From Candidatus Sericytochromatia bacterium S15B-MN24 CBMW_12 (GTDB taxonomy: Bacteria > Cyanobacteriota > Sericytochromatia > S15B-MN24 > UBA4093): a DNA stretch of 64,000 nt. A program made the translations under genes and the position numbers. The stretch spans positions 81,757 through 145,756 of the forward strand of contig DAZV01000049.1 in the NCBI GenBank assembly GCA_002083825.1, read 5' to 3'. Of this stretch, positions 45,926-55,794 are shown one piece after another. Each line of letters begins with the position of its first letter. The first letter of the stretch is position 1. Below the pieces are notes generated by a model that worked only from the letters and a program-made list of their open reading frames with translations, was not told the DNA's origin and made no database searches.

Positions 45926-46363
45926 TCATGACCGCTTACGCCTGATGAAGTCATCCAAGGACCAAGGCCCTGCTCCGACCAAGAGCAGGAAGAGGGAGCC
46001 GAGGAGCATGGCGTAATCGGTGCGGGCCTCGTGAGCCATCCTCCAGAACCCGGATTCCAGCAGGATCGGCAGCTTCGTCGTGACGATGGCCACCCCCATG
46101 ATGACAAGCGTCGGGATGACCGCCAGGCGCGTCAACAAGCCCAGCAGGATGAGCATTCCGCAGCCGATCTCGAAGGTTCCCACGAAAGGTCCCAGAAACT
46201 CGGGGCTGGGCAGCCCGATCTTGGCGAAGCGCCCCACGCCGAGCTGGTCGGGGAAGAGAAACTTCTGGATGCCCTCCGACAGGAAGACGGCCCCCACCAT
46301 CAGGCGGATCAGGATCACGCTGGCAGGAGCACGCGTGGTCAGGATTCGTTCGATCAAAGCCAT
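45926..46363 (-). CDS. DoxX-family membrane protein
   Basis: 145 aa with four transmembrane helices. DoxX family landmarks: RLMVGAVFLSEGIQKFLFP near the N-terminus, PSPEFLGPFVGTFEIGCGMLILLGLLTRLA, and the terminal FLLLVGAGPWSLD. Family members are linked to redox or thiol stress and to quinone-dependent oxidation, but the substrate here is unknown. It is convergent with the coiled-coil gene and divergent from the Gly/Cys-rich mini-protein gene. Confidence 0.88.
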   Translation of the reverse strand: MALIERILTTRAPASVILIRLMVGAVFLSEGIQKFLFPDQLGVGRFAKIGLPSPEFLGPFVGTFEIGCGMLILLGLLTRLAVIPTLVIMGVAIVTTKLPILLESGFWRMAHEARTDYAMLLGSLFLLLVGAGPWSLDDFIRRKRS

Positions 46364-46512
46364 CTCACTTCTCGCCTTTCACTTCCCCCTCCAAAGAAAC
46401 TCGCCATTCTCATTCTACGCGGCCCTCGTCGCCTACGGTGAGGATGGCGCGCATGGAAGCCTTCAAGCCATCGTATTCAGCGAGCCCCCTACGTTTCCTT
46501 TTGAACGATGGC

Positions 46513-46543
46513 GTTACTAGTGAGAGTATTTCTCATTAGTAAC
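46513..46543. promoter_or_regulatory. Large palindrome in the doxX / mini-protein gap
   Basis: 13-base arms with one mismatch (46513-46525 and 46531-46543) around a 5-base centre; its core TGAGA-N5-TCTCA has the symmetry of a Fur-superfamily site. It lies 150 bases before doxX and 129 bases before the mini-protein, so it may serve either. Confidence 0.55.
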
Positions 46544-46578
46544 CAAGGCTAGCAAGTTCGGACGAACCATGCAAGGGC

Positions 46579-46607
46579 TTGACAAGGATGAGAATCATTT
46601 GCAATAA
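46579..46607 (+). promoter_or_regulatory. Promoter with embedded Fur-like box
   Basis: A perfect -35 TTGACA (46579-46584) is followed 17 bases later by a weak -10 (CAATAA). The spacer and -10 contain TGAGAATCATTTGCA (46589-46603), which matches the 7-1-7 Fur consensus at 12 of 15 positions. Iron or another metal bound to a Fur-type repressor would block this promoter. Confidence 0.6.
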
Positions 46608-46671
46608 CATGCTTGTTCATCCACCCTTAAGTTCAGGTTTTCCTCGACTTAACTTCTCGAAAGGAACCCCC

Positions 46672-46827
46672 ATGCCCAAGTTGATGATGGGACTTATCGC
46701 CGCAGCCTTCGCCCTGAACGTCGGATCGGCCTTCGCCTACACCGAGAACGGTGGTGGCTGCGGCGGTGGTAGCTGCGGCGGTGGCGGCTGCGGAGGTGGC
46801 GACCCGAAGATCGTCGCCGGGCGGTAA
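46672..46827 (+). CDS. Exported Gly/Cys-rich mini-protein
   Basis: 51 aa: a clear signal peptide (MPKLMMGLIAAAFALNVGSAFA) and a 29-residue mature part with CGGGSCGGGGCGGG at its core and three Cys. AAAGGAA precedes ATG at good distance. Regularly spaced Cys in Gly suggests metal binding or modification (for example RiPP-like), but no modification gene lies nearby. It is likely single and induced when its Fur-like operator is free. Confidence 0.7.
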   Translation: MPKLMMGLIAAAFALNVGSAFAYTENGGGCGGGSCGGGGCGGGDPKIVAGR

Positions 46828-46837
46828 AGTCGATGCG

Positions 46838-46867
46838 GACGGAGCGGGCTCTATCGCCCGCTCCGTC
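46838..46867 (+). terminator. Hairpin after the mini-protein gene
   Basis: Perfect 12-bp arms (46838-46849, 46856-46867) with a 6-base loop, 11 bases after the stop. T-run is poor (GCTTGC). Confidence 0.65.
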
Positions 46868-47140
46868 GCTTGCACTGCCTTCGCGCATCGGGTTTGACGG
46901 GGCTACCTCTGATGCCTATACTTGCCCGGCTTGCCTGTGCGTATGCGGGGCTGATCGACGAGGGTGCGCCGGTCCCTCCCGGGCTTCGTGACCGGTTTGG
47001 CTCATTCGAGGCCCTAGCGGAACTCCTCATGCTCGATGGGATATCCTGGAAGTCGCCTACGTTCGCTACGCTGACTGGGCGGGGCTGCGACGATACCAAC
47101 GGCGACGCGCCCCACTGGATGCCAAGTTATTCTTATGGAG
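46868..47140. other. Non-coding stretch
   Basis: Between the hairpin and the end of the ynfA gene. An open frame at 46911-47169 lacks a ribosome binding site and recognisable sequence, and runs into the ynfA 3' end. I see nothing else here. Confidence 0.4.
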
Positions 47141-47473
47141 TCAGCCCCCTCGAGGGGCGAAGGCGATGATGCTCATCCCCACCAGGCTCACCAGGACGCC
47201 GACGACGTCCCAGCGATCCGGGGCCTGGTGCTCGACCACCCAGATCCACAGCAGGGCAGTGGCCACGTAGACGCCGCCGTACGCAGCGTAAGTCCGACCG
47301 GCTCCCGTGGGATGAAGGGTCAAGAGCCAGGCGAACAGGCCGAGGCTGATGGCGGCAGGAAAGAGGAGCCACATGGGCCTACCGTGCCGCAACCAAAGGT
47401 ACGGCAAGTAGCAGCCGAGAATCTCGGCGCCCGCCGTGAACACGAAGAGGGCGATGGTTTTCAGGGGACTCAC
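47141..47473 (-). CDS. YnfA family (UPF0060) small membrane protein
   Basis: 110 aa, four helices, the normal length. Family sequence is clear: [68 protein letters not shown]. YnfA proteins are DMT-superfamily members and some behave like small multidrug pumps. A GTG start with GGAGGAA upstream overlaps the czcA stop (GTGA), so it is the translationally coupled last gene of the cad-czc operon. Confidence 0.92.
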   Translation of the reverse strand: MSPLKTIALFVFTAGAEILGCYLPYLWLRHGRPMWLLFPAAISLGLFAWLLTLHPTGAGRTYAAYGGVYVATALLWIWVVEHQAPDRWDVVGVLVSLVGMSIIAFAPRGG

Positions 47474-50400
47474 GGGCGTTCCTCCGATGAAGGATGCGAT
47501 GACGAGCTCCCTCGCTCGAACCAGATGTAGAGGGTGGGCAGCACGTAAAGGGTGAGCAGGGTCGCCGTGATCAGGCCGCCGATGACCACCGTGGCTAGCG
47601 GGCGCTGGACCTCCGCGCCGGTCCCGGTGGAAAGCGCCATGGGAATGAAGCCCAGGCTCGCGACCAGAGCCGTCATCAACACCGGGCGCAAGCGCTGGAC
47701 CGCTCCCTCGGTAGCAGCCTCCCCCGGGGACATCCCTTCCTCCCGCAGCCGGTTGATGGTGCTGACCAGGACGATGCCGTTGAGCACCGCGATGCCGAAG
47801 AGGGCGATGAAGCCGATCGACGCCGATACGCTCAGGTGCAACCCGCGCAGCCACAGCGCGGCGATGCCCCCGATGGTCGCCAGCGGCAGGATCAGCATGA
47901 CCAGGGCGGCCTGCTTGAACGAACGGAAGGCACTGTAGAGCAAAAAGAAGATGACCAGGATGACGATCGGCACGACCACGCCCAGACGGGACATGGCGCG
48001 CTCCTGGTTCTCGAACTCCCCGCCCCAGCTCAAGAAGGTATTGGCGGGAAGGTCGACCTCCGCCTTGATGGCCCGCTTGGCGTCCGCCACGAAGCCGCCG
48101 ATGTCTCGGCCCGCCACGTTGGCTTCCACCACGATACGACGCTGGGTGTCCTCCCGGCTCACCTGGGAAGGGCCTTCCTCCATCCGGATGTCCGCAACCT
48201 GGCTCAGGGGCACCATCCCCCCTTGCGGGGTATCGATCAGGAGGTTCGAGATGGCCTCCATCGAGCCGCGCTTTTCCTCGGGCAGCTTGACCAGGATGTC
48301 GAAGCGCCGTTGACCCTCGATCAACTCACCGACGGTTCTGCCGCCGATCGCCGCCTCGATGACCTCCTGCACATGCCCCACGCTCGAACCGTAGCGCGCG
48401 AGGGCCGTGCGGTCGATGTGAATGTTGAGGTAAGTCTGGCCCTCGACCTGCTCCACGTTGACCTCGCGGGCCCCGGGCACCTTCGACAGGGCCGAGGCAA
48501 TCTGATTGGCGCTCCGGCTCAATACGTCGAGGTCCTCTCCGAAAAGCTTCACGGCGACGTCCGACTTGACGCCGCTGATCAACTCGTCGACGCGCATGGC
48601 GATCGGCTGGGTGAAGCTGTAGTTCACCCCCGGAATGGCCGAGAGCTTCTCGCGCATGGCCTCTTCGAGGGCGACCTTGGTGGGATGCTTCCATTCCTTC
48701 CGGGGCTTGAGCATCACGAAGGTGTCCGTGAGGTTCACCCCCATCGGGTCCGAGGCGATGTCGGGACGCCCCGTGCGCGAGACCACCGTCGATACCTCGG
48801 AGAACTGCCGTAACACTTCCTCGATCTGCTTCTGGGTGGCCAGCGACTCGGTGAGCGAAATGCTCGGCAGACGGATGGCCTGGATCGTGATGGACCCCTC
48901 GTCCATCTCGGGCAGGAACTCCGTGCCCAGGCTAGGAATGAGCGCGAGACTCCCCAGGAAGATCCCGAGGGCCACGCCGACGGTGAGGGCCCGCCGCGCG
49001 ACGGCTTTGCGGAGCGAGCGCCGGTAGCCTTCCTTGAGCCGATCCATGACGGGTTCATGCTTCTCCTGGCTCTGCTTGGGCAGGACCCAGGTCGCGAGCA
49101 CCGGGATCAAGGTCAGGGACATCAGCAGGGAGCCTATCAGGGCAAAGCCCACCGTGAGGGCCATCGGCGCGAACATCTTGCCCTCCATCCCCTGCAAGGT
49201 AAGGATGGGAAGGTAAACCAAGGTGATGATCACCACTCCGAAGAAGATGGGCATGCCCACCTCCCGGGCACTTTCCCGGATGATCTCGAAGCGGCTCTTG
49301 CCCTGGTTCGCGGGCATGGACAGCCGCCGCATGGCGTTTTCCACCATGACCACCGAGCCGTCCACGATCAACCCGAAGTCGATCGCCCCCAGACTCATGA
49401 GGTTGGCGGAGAGCCCAAGCCAGTTCATGCCGATGAAGGCGAAGAGCATGGAGAGCGGGATGGTGGCGGCCACCAGCAAGGCCGCCTTGACGTCGCGCAG
49501 GAACAGGAACAGGATCGCCACGACCAGCAACCCGCCCTCCAGCAGGTTGGTCTCCACCGTCCGGATGGTCTTGTGAACGAGGTCGGTCTGATCGTAATAG
49601 GGCGTGATCGAAACTCCCTCCGGCAGGGACTCGTTGATCGCCGCGACCTTTTCCTTGACCCGCTCGATGACCGCCAGGGAGTTCTCGCCCCGTAGCATCA
49701 TGACGATGCCCGAGACCACCTCGCCCTCGGCATTCGCCGAGACGGCGCCCTGCCGGACCTCCGGGCCCAGGGTGACGGTGGCGATGTCCTTCACGAAAAG
49801 AGGCATGTCATCATGCGTGGTGATGACCGTGTTGCGAACGTCATCCAGGTTTTCGGCCAATCCGAGCCCCCGGACGATGAACTGCTCCTTGTTATGTTCG
49901 ATGAAGTTGCCGCCCGCGATGGAGCTGGTTTGATCCAGGGCGTCGAGCACCTGGTGGAAGGTGAGGCCGTGGGAAACCAGCTTATCCTGGTCGATGAGCA
50001 CCTGGATCTGCTTGACGAGCCCCCCGAAGGAGTTGATCTCGGTGACCCCCGGAACGGCCCGGAGCTGCGGTTTGACCACCCAGTCCTGGAGGGTCCGGAG
50101 CTCCATGGTGTCCAGGTTCCCCGGGCTCTCCAGGGTGTACATGTAGATCTCGCCCATGCCGCTGGTCATGGGCCCCAGCGCGGATTCCGCCAAACCCTTC
50201 GGCAGCTGGGATTGCGCCTGTTGGAGCCGCTCGAAGACCAGTTGGCGAGCGAAGTAGGGGTTGACGTGCTCCTCGAAGACCACCGTCACGACGGAAAGGG
50301 CGAACTTGGAGGTCGAACGGATCTCGACCACGTCCGGCAGCCCCTGCATGGCGATCTCGATGGGGGCGGTCACCAACTTCTCGACCTCGACCGGAGCCAG

Positions 50401-50565
50401 GCCCTTGGCTTCGGTCAAGACCTGGACCTGGTTGTTGGTGACGTCCGGGAAGGCGTCGATCCGCAGATCGAACATGGAGCGGATGCCCCAGATGCCCATG
50501 AGCGTGAAGATGAGCAGAACGAGCAGTCGCTGCCCGAGCGCCAGGTTGATGAGCTTCGAAATCAT
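47470..50565 (-). CDS. czcA: Heavy-metal RND pump, Zn/Cd/Co type
   Basis: 1031 aa. HME-RND with TM4 motif [15 protein letters not shown], the form of Zn/Co/Cd pumps (DFGxxVDGxVVxxEN). Other CzcA hallmarks are [35 protein letters not shown] and [17 protein letters not shown]. It drives divalent metal from periplasm to outside by proton antiport. It is preceded by czcB with 3 bases between and lies in an operon under an ArsR-type regulator. Confidence 0.96.
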   Translation of the reverse strand: MISKLINLALGQRLLVLLIFTLMGIWGIRSMFDLRIDAFPDVTNNQVQVLTEAKGLAPVEVEKLVTAPIEIAMQGLPDVVEIRSTSKFALSVVTVVFEEHVNPYFARQLVFERLQQAQSQLPKGLAESALGPMTSGMGEIYMYTLESPGNLDTMELRTLQDWVVKPQLRAVPGVTEINSFGGLVKQIQVLIDQDKLVSHGLTFHQVLDALDQTSSIAGGNFIEHNKEQFIVRGLGLAENLDDVRNTVITTHDDMPLFVKDIATVTLGPEVRQGAVSANAEGEVVSGIVMMLRGENSLAVIERVKEKVAAINESLPEGVSITPYYDQTDLVHKTIRTVETNLLEGGLLVVAILFLFLRDVKAALLVAATIPLSMLFAFIGMNWLGLSANLMSLGAIDFGLIVDGSVVMVENAMRRLSMPANQGKSRFEIIRESAREVGMPIFFGVVIITLVYLPILTLQGMEGKMFAPMALTVGFALIGSLLMSLTLIPVLATWVLPKQSQEKHEPVMDRLKEGYRRSLRKAVARRALTVGVALGIFLGSLALIPSLGTEFLPEMDEGSITIQAIRLPSISLTESLATQKQIEEVLRQFSEVSTVVSRTGRPDIASDPMGVNLTDTFVMLKPRKEWKHPTKVALEEAMREKLSAIPGVNYSFTQPIAMRVDELISGVKSDVAVKLFGEDLDVLSRSANQIASALSKVPGAREVNVEQVEGQTYLNIHIDRTALARYGSSVGHVQEVIEAAIGGRTVGELIEGQRRFDILVKLPEEKRGSMEAISNLLIDTPQGGMVPLSQVADIRMEEGPSQVSREDTQRRIVVEANVAGRDIGGFVADAKRAIKAEVDLPANTFLSWGGEFENQERAMSRLGVVVPIVILVIFFLLYSAFRSFKQAALVMLILPLATIGGIAALWLRGLHLSVSASIGFIALFGIAVLNGIVLVSTINRLREEGMSPGEAATEGAVQRLRPVLMTALVASLGFIPMALSTGTGAEVQRPLATVVIGGLITATLLTLYVLPTLYIWFERGSSSSHPSSEERP

Positions 50566-50568
50566 GAG

Positions 50569-51777
50569 CTAGTGACCATGCTCTCCGAAGCTCTCCTTGA
50601 GAGCCTCGGACTTCAGCGTGAAGCCTCCGTCCGCGACGACCTGGTCGCCGGGCCGGATCCCCGCCTGGATCGGAATGAGCGAGCCGCTCTTCGCCCCGAC
50701 CTCCACGTTTCGCCGTTCGAAAGTCTCGGGGCCCGTCTGAACGAAGACGAAGGATGCTTCCTTCTCTTGCTGGACGGCCGTGGCGGGAACGGCCAGAGAC
50801 TGCCGAGCACCCGTCGAAATTCGGACGGTTGCGAACATCCTGGGCTTGAGCAGATCATCGGGGTTCGCCACCACGATCCGGGCGTGGGCCGTCCGCGTCT
50901 TGGGATCGAGCTCCGGGCTGATGAGCGACACGCGCCCCCGGAAGGTCCTGCCGGGATAGGCCGCGACCGTAACGACCGCGGATTGATTGACCTTGACCCC
51001 GGCGAGGTCGCGCTCGTAGAGGTTCGCATTCGCCCAGAGCTGCGACGTATCGAGGATAACGAAGGAGGGAGACCCGGTCTTGAGGTCGACCATCTCTCCT
51101 ACCGTGAGGTGGCGTTCGGTGATGACGCCCGAGATGGGGGCGAGGATCGGCACCGTCGGGTCGAGTTGCCGGTCCCTCGCGAGTTTCCGGATGCGCCCGG
51201 TCGTGTAGCCGAAGAGCTTGAGCTGGTTTTCAGCCTTCTCCTGCTCAATCTTGGCAAGCCGCAACTGGCTCTCGGCTTCTTGAACTTCCTTCTCGGCGGT
51301 GAGTTCGTCGCGGAAGAGGTTCTGCTTGCGAGCGTAGACCGTCAGGGCCAGATCATGCTTGGCCTGGGCCTCTAGAAATACGGACTGGGCCTCTCCGAGC
51401 TCGATGCTTTCTATGACGGCCAGGACCTCACCCGATTTCACCCGATCGCCGACGGACTTGGCGACGCGGAGGGCGCGACCCGGCAAGCGAGTGCCCACGT
51501 GGGCGACCTGATCGGCGTTGGCGTTGAGTTCGCCGGTGGTGGTCAGCATGGTTTCGACCGCTTGAACCTCGGCAACGACCGCTCGAAGGCCGATCCGCCG
51601 CTGAGCGTCGGCATTCAGCTTCACGCTGTCGTCGGCATGGTCCGCCACGGCGTGAGCCTCGTCGTGGGCTTCGGAATGCCCCACCTGCCGCATCGCTTCC
51701 GGGGCGGTCCGGTTGCATGCCGTGACGGTGAGCAAGGCGGCCCCCATCACGCCGATCAGCGTCAACAAAGGTTTCAC
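50569..51777 (-). CDS. czcB: CzcB-type periplasmic adaptor lipoprotein
   Basis: 402 aa. Lipobox VTAC at about residue 21, then a His/Asp/Glu-rich segment (VGHSEAHDEAHAVADHADD) able to bind Zn(II). HlyD modules follow: RLPGRALRVAKSVGDRVKSGEVLAVI, a helical hairpin (EAQAKHDLALTVYARKQNLF), and APISGVITERHLTVGEMVDL. It ends in FGEHGH. It links the pump with the outer channel. Confidence 0.94.
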   Translation of the reverse strand: MKPLLTLIGVMGAALLTVTACNRTAPEAMRQVGHSEAHDEAHAVADHADDSVKLNADAQRRIGLRAVVAEVQAVETMLTTTGELNANADQVAHVGTRLPGRALRVAKSVGDRVKSGEVLAVIESIELGEAQSVFLEAQAKHDLALTVYARKQNLFRDELTAEKEVQEAESQLRLAKIEQEKAENQLKLFGYTTGRIRKLARDRQLDPTVPILAPISGVITERHLTVGEMVDLKTGSPSFVILDTSQLWANANLYERDLAGVKVNQSAVVTVAAYPGRTFRGRVSLISPELDPKTRTAHARIVVANPDDLLKPRMFATVRISTGARQSLAVPATAVQQEKEASFVFVQTGPETFERRNVEVGAKSGSLIPIQAGIRPGDQVVADGGFTLKSEALKESFGEHGH

Positions 51778-51802
51778 GAGCGGTTCTCCTAACTATCCGG
51801 AC

Positions 51803-53032
51803 TCACTGGGGAAATTCCAGGCCCGAGACGCGCTCGAGCCTCGCCACCGCCAGGCGGTAAGCCAGGACGGCCTCATGATACTCCCCTCGCGTCTCCCTCA
51901 GGGCGTTACGCGCCTCGATGACCTCCAGACCACTGCTTTCGCCAGCGGTGAAGCGGCGTTGGGCGTTGTTGGAAAGCCGTTCGGCTTGGGGCAGGTAGCT
52001 CTTGCGGAAGAGTTCGGCCTCTTTGGCTGCACTGACGGCCTCTTGGTAGGCCTCTTCGACTTCCAGGGTGATGCGATGGCGCAGCGCCTCGCGCTCGGCC
52101 TCCGCGCGCTGTCGGTTGGCCTCCGCCTCCTGGACCTCGCCTTGCTGCCGGTAGAAAGGGATCGGGACCGTCAGCGCGGTGGAGAATCCTGGCTGGCCGC
52201 CATAGGTGCTCGCGACCACCGAGACCTCCGTCCCCGTCCACATGCCGGACTGGGCGACGCGGCGCAGGACCGCCTCGCGGCGGATGGCGAGCTCGGCCTG
52301 GTGAAGTTCCGCCCGGGACTCGAGGCTCCGCGTGACGAGCGAGGCGAGGGGCGGGAGGTCCGCATCGCTCGGGATGGGCAGGGTTTGAATGGCGATCGCC
52401 CCCTGTGCGGTTCGTCCCATCAGGACGTTGAGGCGCCCTCGCTCTTGCCTCAGCTTGCCCTCGGCGCCGCTGAGCACGCGCTTGGCCCGATCGCGCTCCA
52501 CCTCGGCTCGCAGAACCTCTCCGCGAGCGACTTGCCCCGCCTCGAATCGCTTCCGGATCGCCTCGAGCAGGGTTTCGGAGGCCTCCGCACCGAGCTGCGC
52601 GTTGCGAAGGCTCTCCTGGGCATAGAGCATGCGGGCGTAGGCCTGTTTTACCCGGGTGGCCAGATCGAGCCGCAGGACGTTCCTGTCGAGTTCGGCGAGT
52701 TCATGGTCCAGCTTCGCGGCATCGATCCGGGCGGCGCGCGGGCCTCCGAAGAGCAGGGGCTGGCTGATGCCGGCCGAGAGGCTGCCGCTGAGGGGAGCCG
52801 CGAAAGGGGCCTCATCGAGGCCCAGGGTCAGGTTGGGATTCGGCCAAGCCGCCGCCTGCGTTTCCCGGGCGCTTGCCGCCTTGATGCGGCTCTCGGCGGC
52901 CTTCAACTCGGGGTTCTGGGCGCTCGCCCTCGCCAGGGCGTCTTGAAGCGTCAAGGGCTCCTGCGCGGCGGCATGCAGCGGTGGGAGGCAGAGCGCCGCG
53001 AGCAGGAGGGCAGCGGGGAGAGTCGGTCTCAT
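51803..53032 (-). CDS. czcC: CzcC-type outer-membrane factor
   Basis: 409 aa, signal peptide ending HAAAQ, then TolC-like helical repeats (LTLQDALARASAQNPELKAAESRIKAASARE; RGEVLRAEVERDRAKRVLSGAEGKLRQERGRLNVLMG). Only 3 bases separate it from cadA and 25 from czcB. Outer channel of the Czc pump. Confidence 0.93.
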   Translation of the reverse strand: MRPTLPAALLLAALCLPPLHAAAQEPLTLQDALARASAQNPELKAAESRIKAASARETQAAAWPNPNLTLGLDEAPFAAPLSGSLSAGISQPLLFGGPRAARIDAAKLDHELAELDRNVLRLDLATRVKQAYARMLYAQESLRNAQLGAEASETLLEAIRKRFEAGQVARGEVLRAEVERDRAKRVLSGAEGKLRQERGRLNVLMGRTAQGAIAIQTLPIPSDADLPPLASLVTRSLESRAELHQAELAIRREAVLRRVAQSGMWTGTEVSVVASTYGGQPGFSTALTVPIPFYRQQGEVQEAEANRQRAEAEREALRHRITLEVEEAYQEAVSAAKEAELFRKSYLPQAERLSNNAQRRFTAGESSGLEVIEARNALRETRGEYHEAVLAYRLAVARLERVSGLEFPQ

Positions 53033-53035
53033 GCG

Positions 53036-55174
53036 CTAGTCCTCGCCGAGCCTGGTGGTAGCCGGCTTGAGACTCAGGAGGCGCAACCCGTTGAGGATGA
53101 CCAGGACGGTGGCGCCCATATCCGATAACACGGCCATCCACAGCGTTAGCAACCCCGGAAAGACCAGCAGGGTGGCGATCGCCTTGATCCCCAGCGCGAA
53201 AACGATGTTCTGGTGGACGATTCGCATCGCCGAGCGGCTAAGATGAAGCGTGAATGGGAGTCTCGTCAGATCGTCGGCCATCAAGGCGATGCCGGCGGTT
53301 TCGATGGCGGCGTCGGTTCCCGCCGCTCCCATGGCGACGCCCAGGTGAGCCGTGGCGAGAGCAGGCGCATCGTTGATTCCGTCTCCGACCATGGCAACCC
53401 GACCGTAGCGGGCTTCGAGTTCGCGAACGACGCGGACCTTGTCTTCGGGCAGCAGGTCGGCCCGGATCTCGTCGACTCCGACCTCGTGCCCGATGACCCG
53501 GGCGGTGCGCGCGTTGTCTCCCGTGATCATGACGACGCTCGCGATACCGAGCCGCTTGAGCTGCTCGACGACCTGGCGGCTCTCCGGCCTGACGGGATCC
53601 GCAATCCCGATGAGCCCATGGATTTCCGTCGCGTCGGCGAGGAGAATGACGGTCTGGCCTTCCTGCTGCATGTCCGAGATGCGCGTTTCGAGAGCTTCCA
53701 GAGCATGGCCTTGCTGGCTCAGGAAGCGGGGGCTACCGACGAAAAAGACGTTCCCGCCGATGCTCGCCTTGGCCCCATGGCCGACCACGGCCTCGAAGTC
53801 CCGGCCTACCTGCGCCGAGCCATCCGGGATCTCGGCATGACGCAGGATTGCGGCTGCCAGGGGATGCTCGGAGCGGGCCTCGACGGCGGCGGCGAGGCGG
53901 ATGACGTCCTCGGCGGAGCGATCGCCCAGCGGCAAGACCGTACGGACTTCGGGCCTTCCTGCGGTCAGAGTCCCGGTCTTGTCGAAGGCGACGGCCCGGA
54001 TGCTTGCGGCGGCTTCGAGGTGAGTCCCGCCCTTGATGAGGATGCCTCGGCGGGCAGCGTTGCCGATGGCCGCGACCAGCGCGACCGGAGTGGAGATCAC
54101 CAGGGCGCAGGGACATGCCAGGACGATGAGCGCCAGAGCCCGGTAGATCCAGTCGCTCCAGGAAGCGCCCAAGAGCGGCGGAACGACCGCGACGAGGCTC
54201 GCTGCCGCCAGGACCGCGGGGGTGTACCAGCGGGCGAAGCGGTCCACGAAGGTCTGAACATCTGCCCGCTCGGACTGCGCCTCTTCGACCATGTGGATGA
54301 TCTTGGCGAGGGTCGTATCCCCGACGCACTTGGTGACCCGCACCTCCATGGCGGCGGTTCCGTTGAGGGAGCCCGCGAAGACCTCCGAGCCGGGTTCCTT
54401 GGAGACCGGCATCGATTCCCCGGTGATGGGAGCCTGGTTGACCATCGAGGTTCCGGCCAACACCGTGCCGTCCATGGCCACCTTTTCACCCGCTTTGACG
54501 ATCAGCAGGTCCCCGATGTCGATCTGGTCGACGGGAAGCTCGAATTCCCGGCCGTTGCGACGAACGAGGGCCACCTTGGGGGCCAGTTCCATGAGCCCCT
54601 GGATGGCGTTTCGCGTGCGCTCCATGGTGGAAGCCTCCAGCCAGTTGCTCACCGAGTAAAGGAAGGCGATCAGCCCGGCTTCGGCCCATTCGCCGATGAG
54701 GATCGCCCCCACGACCCCGATGGTCATGAGGGCGTTCATGTCGAAGGTCGCCCTGCGCAGGGCGGAGAGGCCAAGCCGAAAGGTCTTGAAACCTCCGATC
54801 AGCGCGGCGCTCCCGTACAGGAGAATGACCCAAGGGCTCTCAGCGAGCTTCAGGGAAAGCAGCCAGGCACTCAAAACCGCGAGCCCCGAAACCATGGTGG
54901 CGACCTTCCGGCCGTGAGTGGACCAGAACGAGGGCGCAGAGAGGCTCGGCGGGGGTGCGTCCGCAAGCTCGGCCTGATAGCCGACATCCGAGACCGCCTG
55001 TTGGATAGCGGTCACAGGGGCTTTGTGAGTGACCGTCATGGTGAACGTGACAGGGTTGATGCGGACCTCCGCCACGTTCTCCAAGCCCGAAACACGTCGC
55101 TCGACCTTAGCGGCGTCGTGCGAACAACAAAGGCCGACAAGCTGAAACTGTGTGGTGCTGGGCAAGGTCTTCAT
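53036..55174 (-). CDS. cadA: Zn/Cd/Pb-exporting P1B-2 ATPase
   Basis: 712 aa. The single N-terminal domain has a CCxxD-type motif (GLCCSHDAAKVE) in place of CxxC, as seen in some Zn ATPases. TGESMPV, LACPCALVISTP, DKTGTLTAG, SEHPLAAAI and [17 protein letters not shown] identify the ATPase; the last helix SDMGATVLVILNGLRLL has the Asp of ZntA/CadA. It exports Zn(II), Cd(II) or Pb(II). Its ATG overlaps the arsR-type stop (ATGA). Confidence 0.96.
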   Translation of the reverse strand: MKTLPSTTQFQLVGLCCSHDAAKVERRVSGLENVAEVRINPVTFTMTVTHKAPVTAIQQAVSDVGYQAELADAPPPSLSAPSFWSTHGRKVATMVSGLAVLSAWLLSLKLAESPWVILLYGSAALIGGFKTFRLGLSALRRATFDMNALMTIGVVGAILIGEWAEAGLIAFLYSVSNWLEASTMERTRNAIQGLMELAPKVALVRRNGREFELPVDQIDIGDLLIVKAGEKVAMDGTVLAGTSMVNQAPITGESMPVSKEPGSEVFAGSLNGTAAMEVRVTKCVGDTTLAKIIHMVEEAQSERADVQTFVDRFARWYTPAVLAAASLVAVVPPLLGASWSDWIYRALALIVLACPCALVISTPVALVAAIGNAARRGILIKGGTHLEAAASIRAVAFDKTGTLTAGRPEVRTVLPLGDRSAEDVIRLAAAVEARSEHPLAAAILRHAEIPDGSAQVGRDFEAVVGHGAKASIGGNVFFVGSPRFLSQQGHALEALETRISDMQQEGQTVILLADATEIHGLIGIADPVRPESRQVVEQLKRLGIASVVMITGDNARTARVIGHEVGVDEIRADLLPEDKVRVVRELEARYGRVAMVGDGINDAPALATAHLGVAMGAAGTDAAIETAGIALMADDLTRLPFTLHLSRSAMRIVHQNIVFALGIKAIATLLVFPGLLTLWMAVLSDMGATVLVILNGLRLLSLKPATTRLGED

Positions 55175-55560
55175 GGCTTCCCTTCGACGTGCTGAGGCTC
55201 CTGGACGTGGTCCAGGCACTCGGCGAGCAACTGGGTGATATGGTCATCGGCGAGCGAATAGAAAGCCATCTTGCCCTCGCGCCGGTAGTGAACGAGCCGC
55301 ATGCTCCGCAGCAGCCGCAGGTGATTCGAGACGGCGGTGCTCCCCACCCCTAGCATCGCGGCCAGATCGCAGACGCAGAGTTCGCCCTTCGAAAGGGCGT
55401 GAACGAGCCTCAAGCGGGTGGGGTCACCCAGGAGCTTGAAGGTCTCGGCCATGGAAAGAATGGCGTCCCGCGGAGGCATCTGGGAGGCGATCGCCTCGAC
55501 GGACTCCCCGTGGATGTAGGTGATCTCGCAGTTGCATTCTTGCGGTGGTGTTTCCGACAT
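55171..55560 (-). CDS. ArsR/SmtB-family metal sensor (CadC-like)
   Basis: 129 aa. Winged helix: FKLLGDPTRLRLVHALSKGELCVCDLAAMLGVGSTAVSNHLRLLRSMRLV. Candidate Cd/Pb ligands are the CVC of the recognition region and an N-terminal CNC (residues about 9-11), the two-site thiolate arrangement of CadC. On metal binding it should leave the DNA and allow expression of cadA-czcCBA-ynfA. It is the first gene of that operon. Confidence 0.9.
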   Translation of the reverse strand: MSETPPQECNCEITYIHGESVEAIASQMPPRDAILSMAETFKLLGDPTRLRLVHALSKGELCVCDLAAMLGVGSTAVSNHLRLLRSMRLVHYRREGKMAFYSLADDHITQLLAECLDHVQEPQHVEGKP

Positions 55561-55729
55561 GGCCCTCTACTTGCGCCTCCGGGATATCGCCTGGCTCGTG
55601 CGTTGCTCGCACGACCCTGCTCAACTCACTACCTGATGAATCGTAGCACTCGAACAACCGTGACGCAATCCTATTATCGAAGCGAGCCCTCGGTCAGGAA
55701 CTCCGGTCGAGCGAAGGTGAGATTTGCCT

Positions 55730-55745
55730 GTCCGAAATACTGGAC
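55730..55745. promoter_or_regulatory. GTCC-N8-GGAC dyad, copy 1
   Basis: Sixteen bases matching 55795-55810 at 13 positions, 65 bases apart. A pair of similar dyads upstream of a gene suggests binding sites for one dimeric regulator; it is not identified. Confidence 0.45.
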
Positions 55746-55794
55746 AGCAAGCGGCAAAGCCCAGCAACGACGCGGCACTCCTCCGGTGATAACA

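Noticed and set aside
46911-47169. 86-codon open frame after the mini-protein gene
   Set aside because: No ribosome binding site, no recognisable sequence, overlaps the 3' end of ynfA on the other strand.
47836-51375. Long plus-strand frames opposite czcA and czcB
   Set aside because: The translation is His/Asp/Gly-rich shadow sequence with no family features; the minus-strand RND genes are certain.
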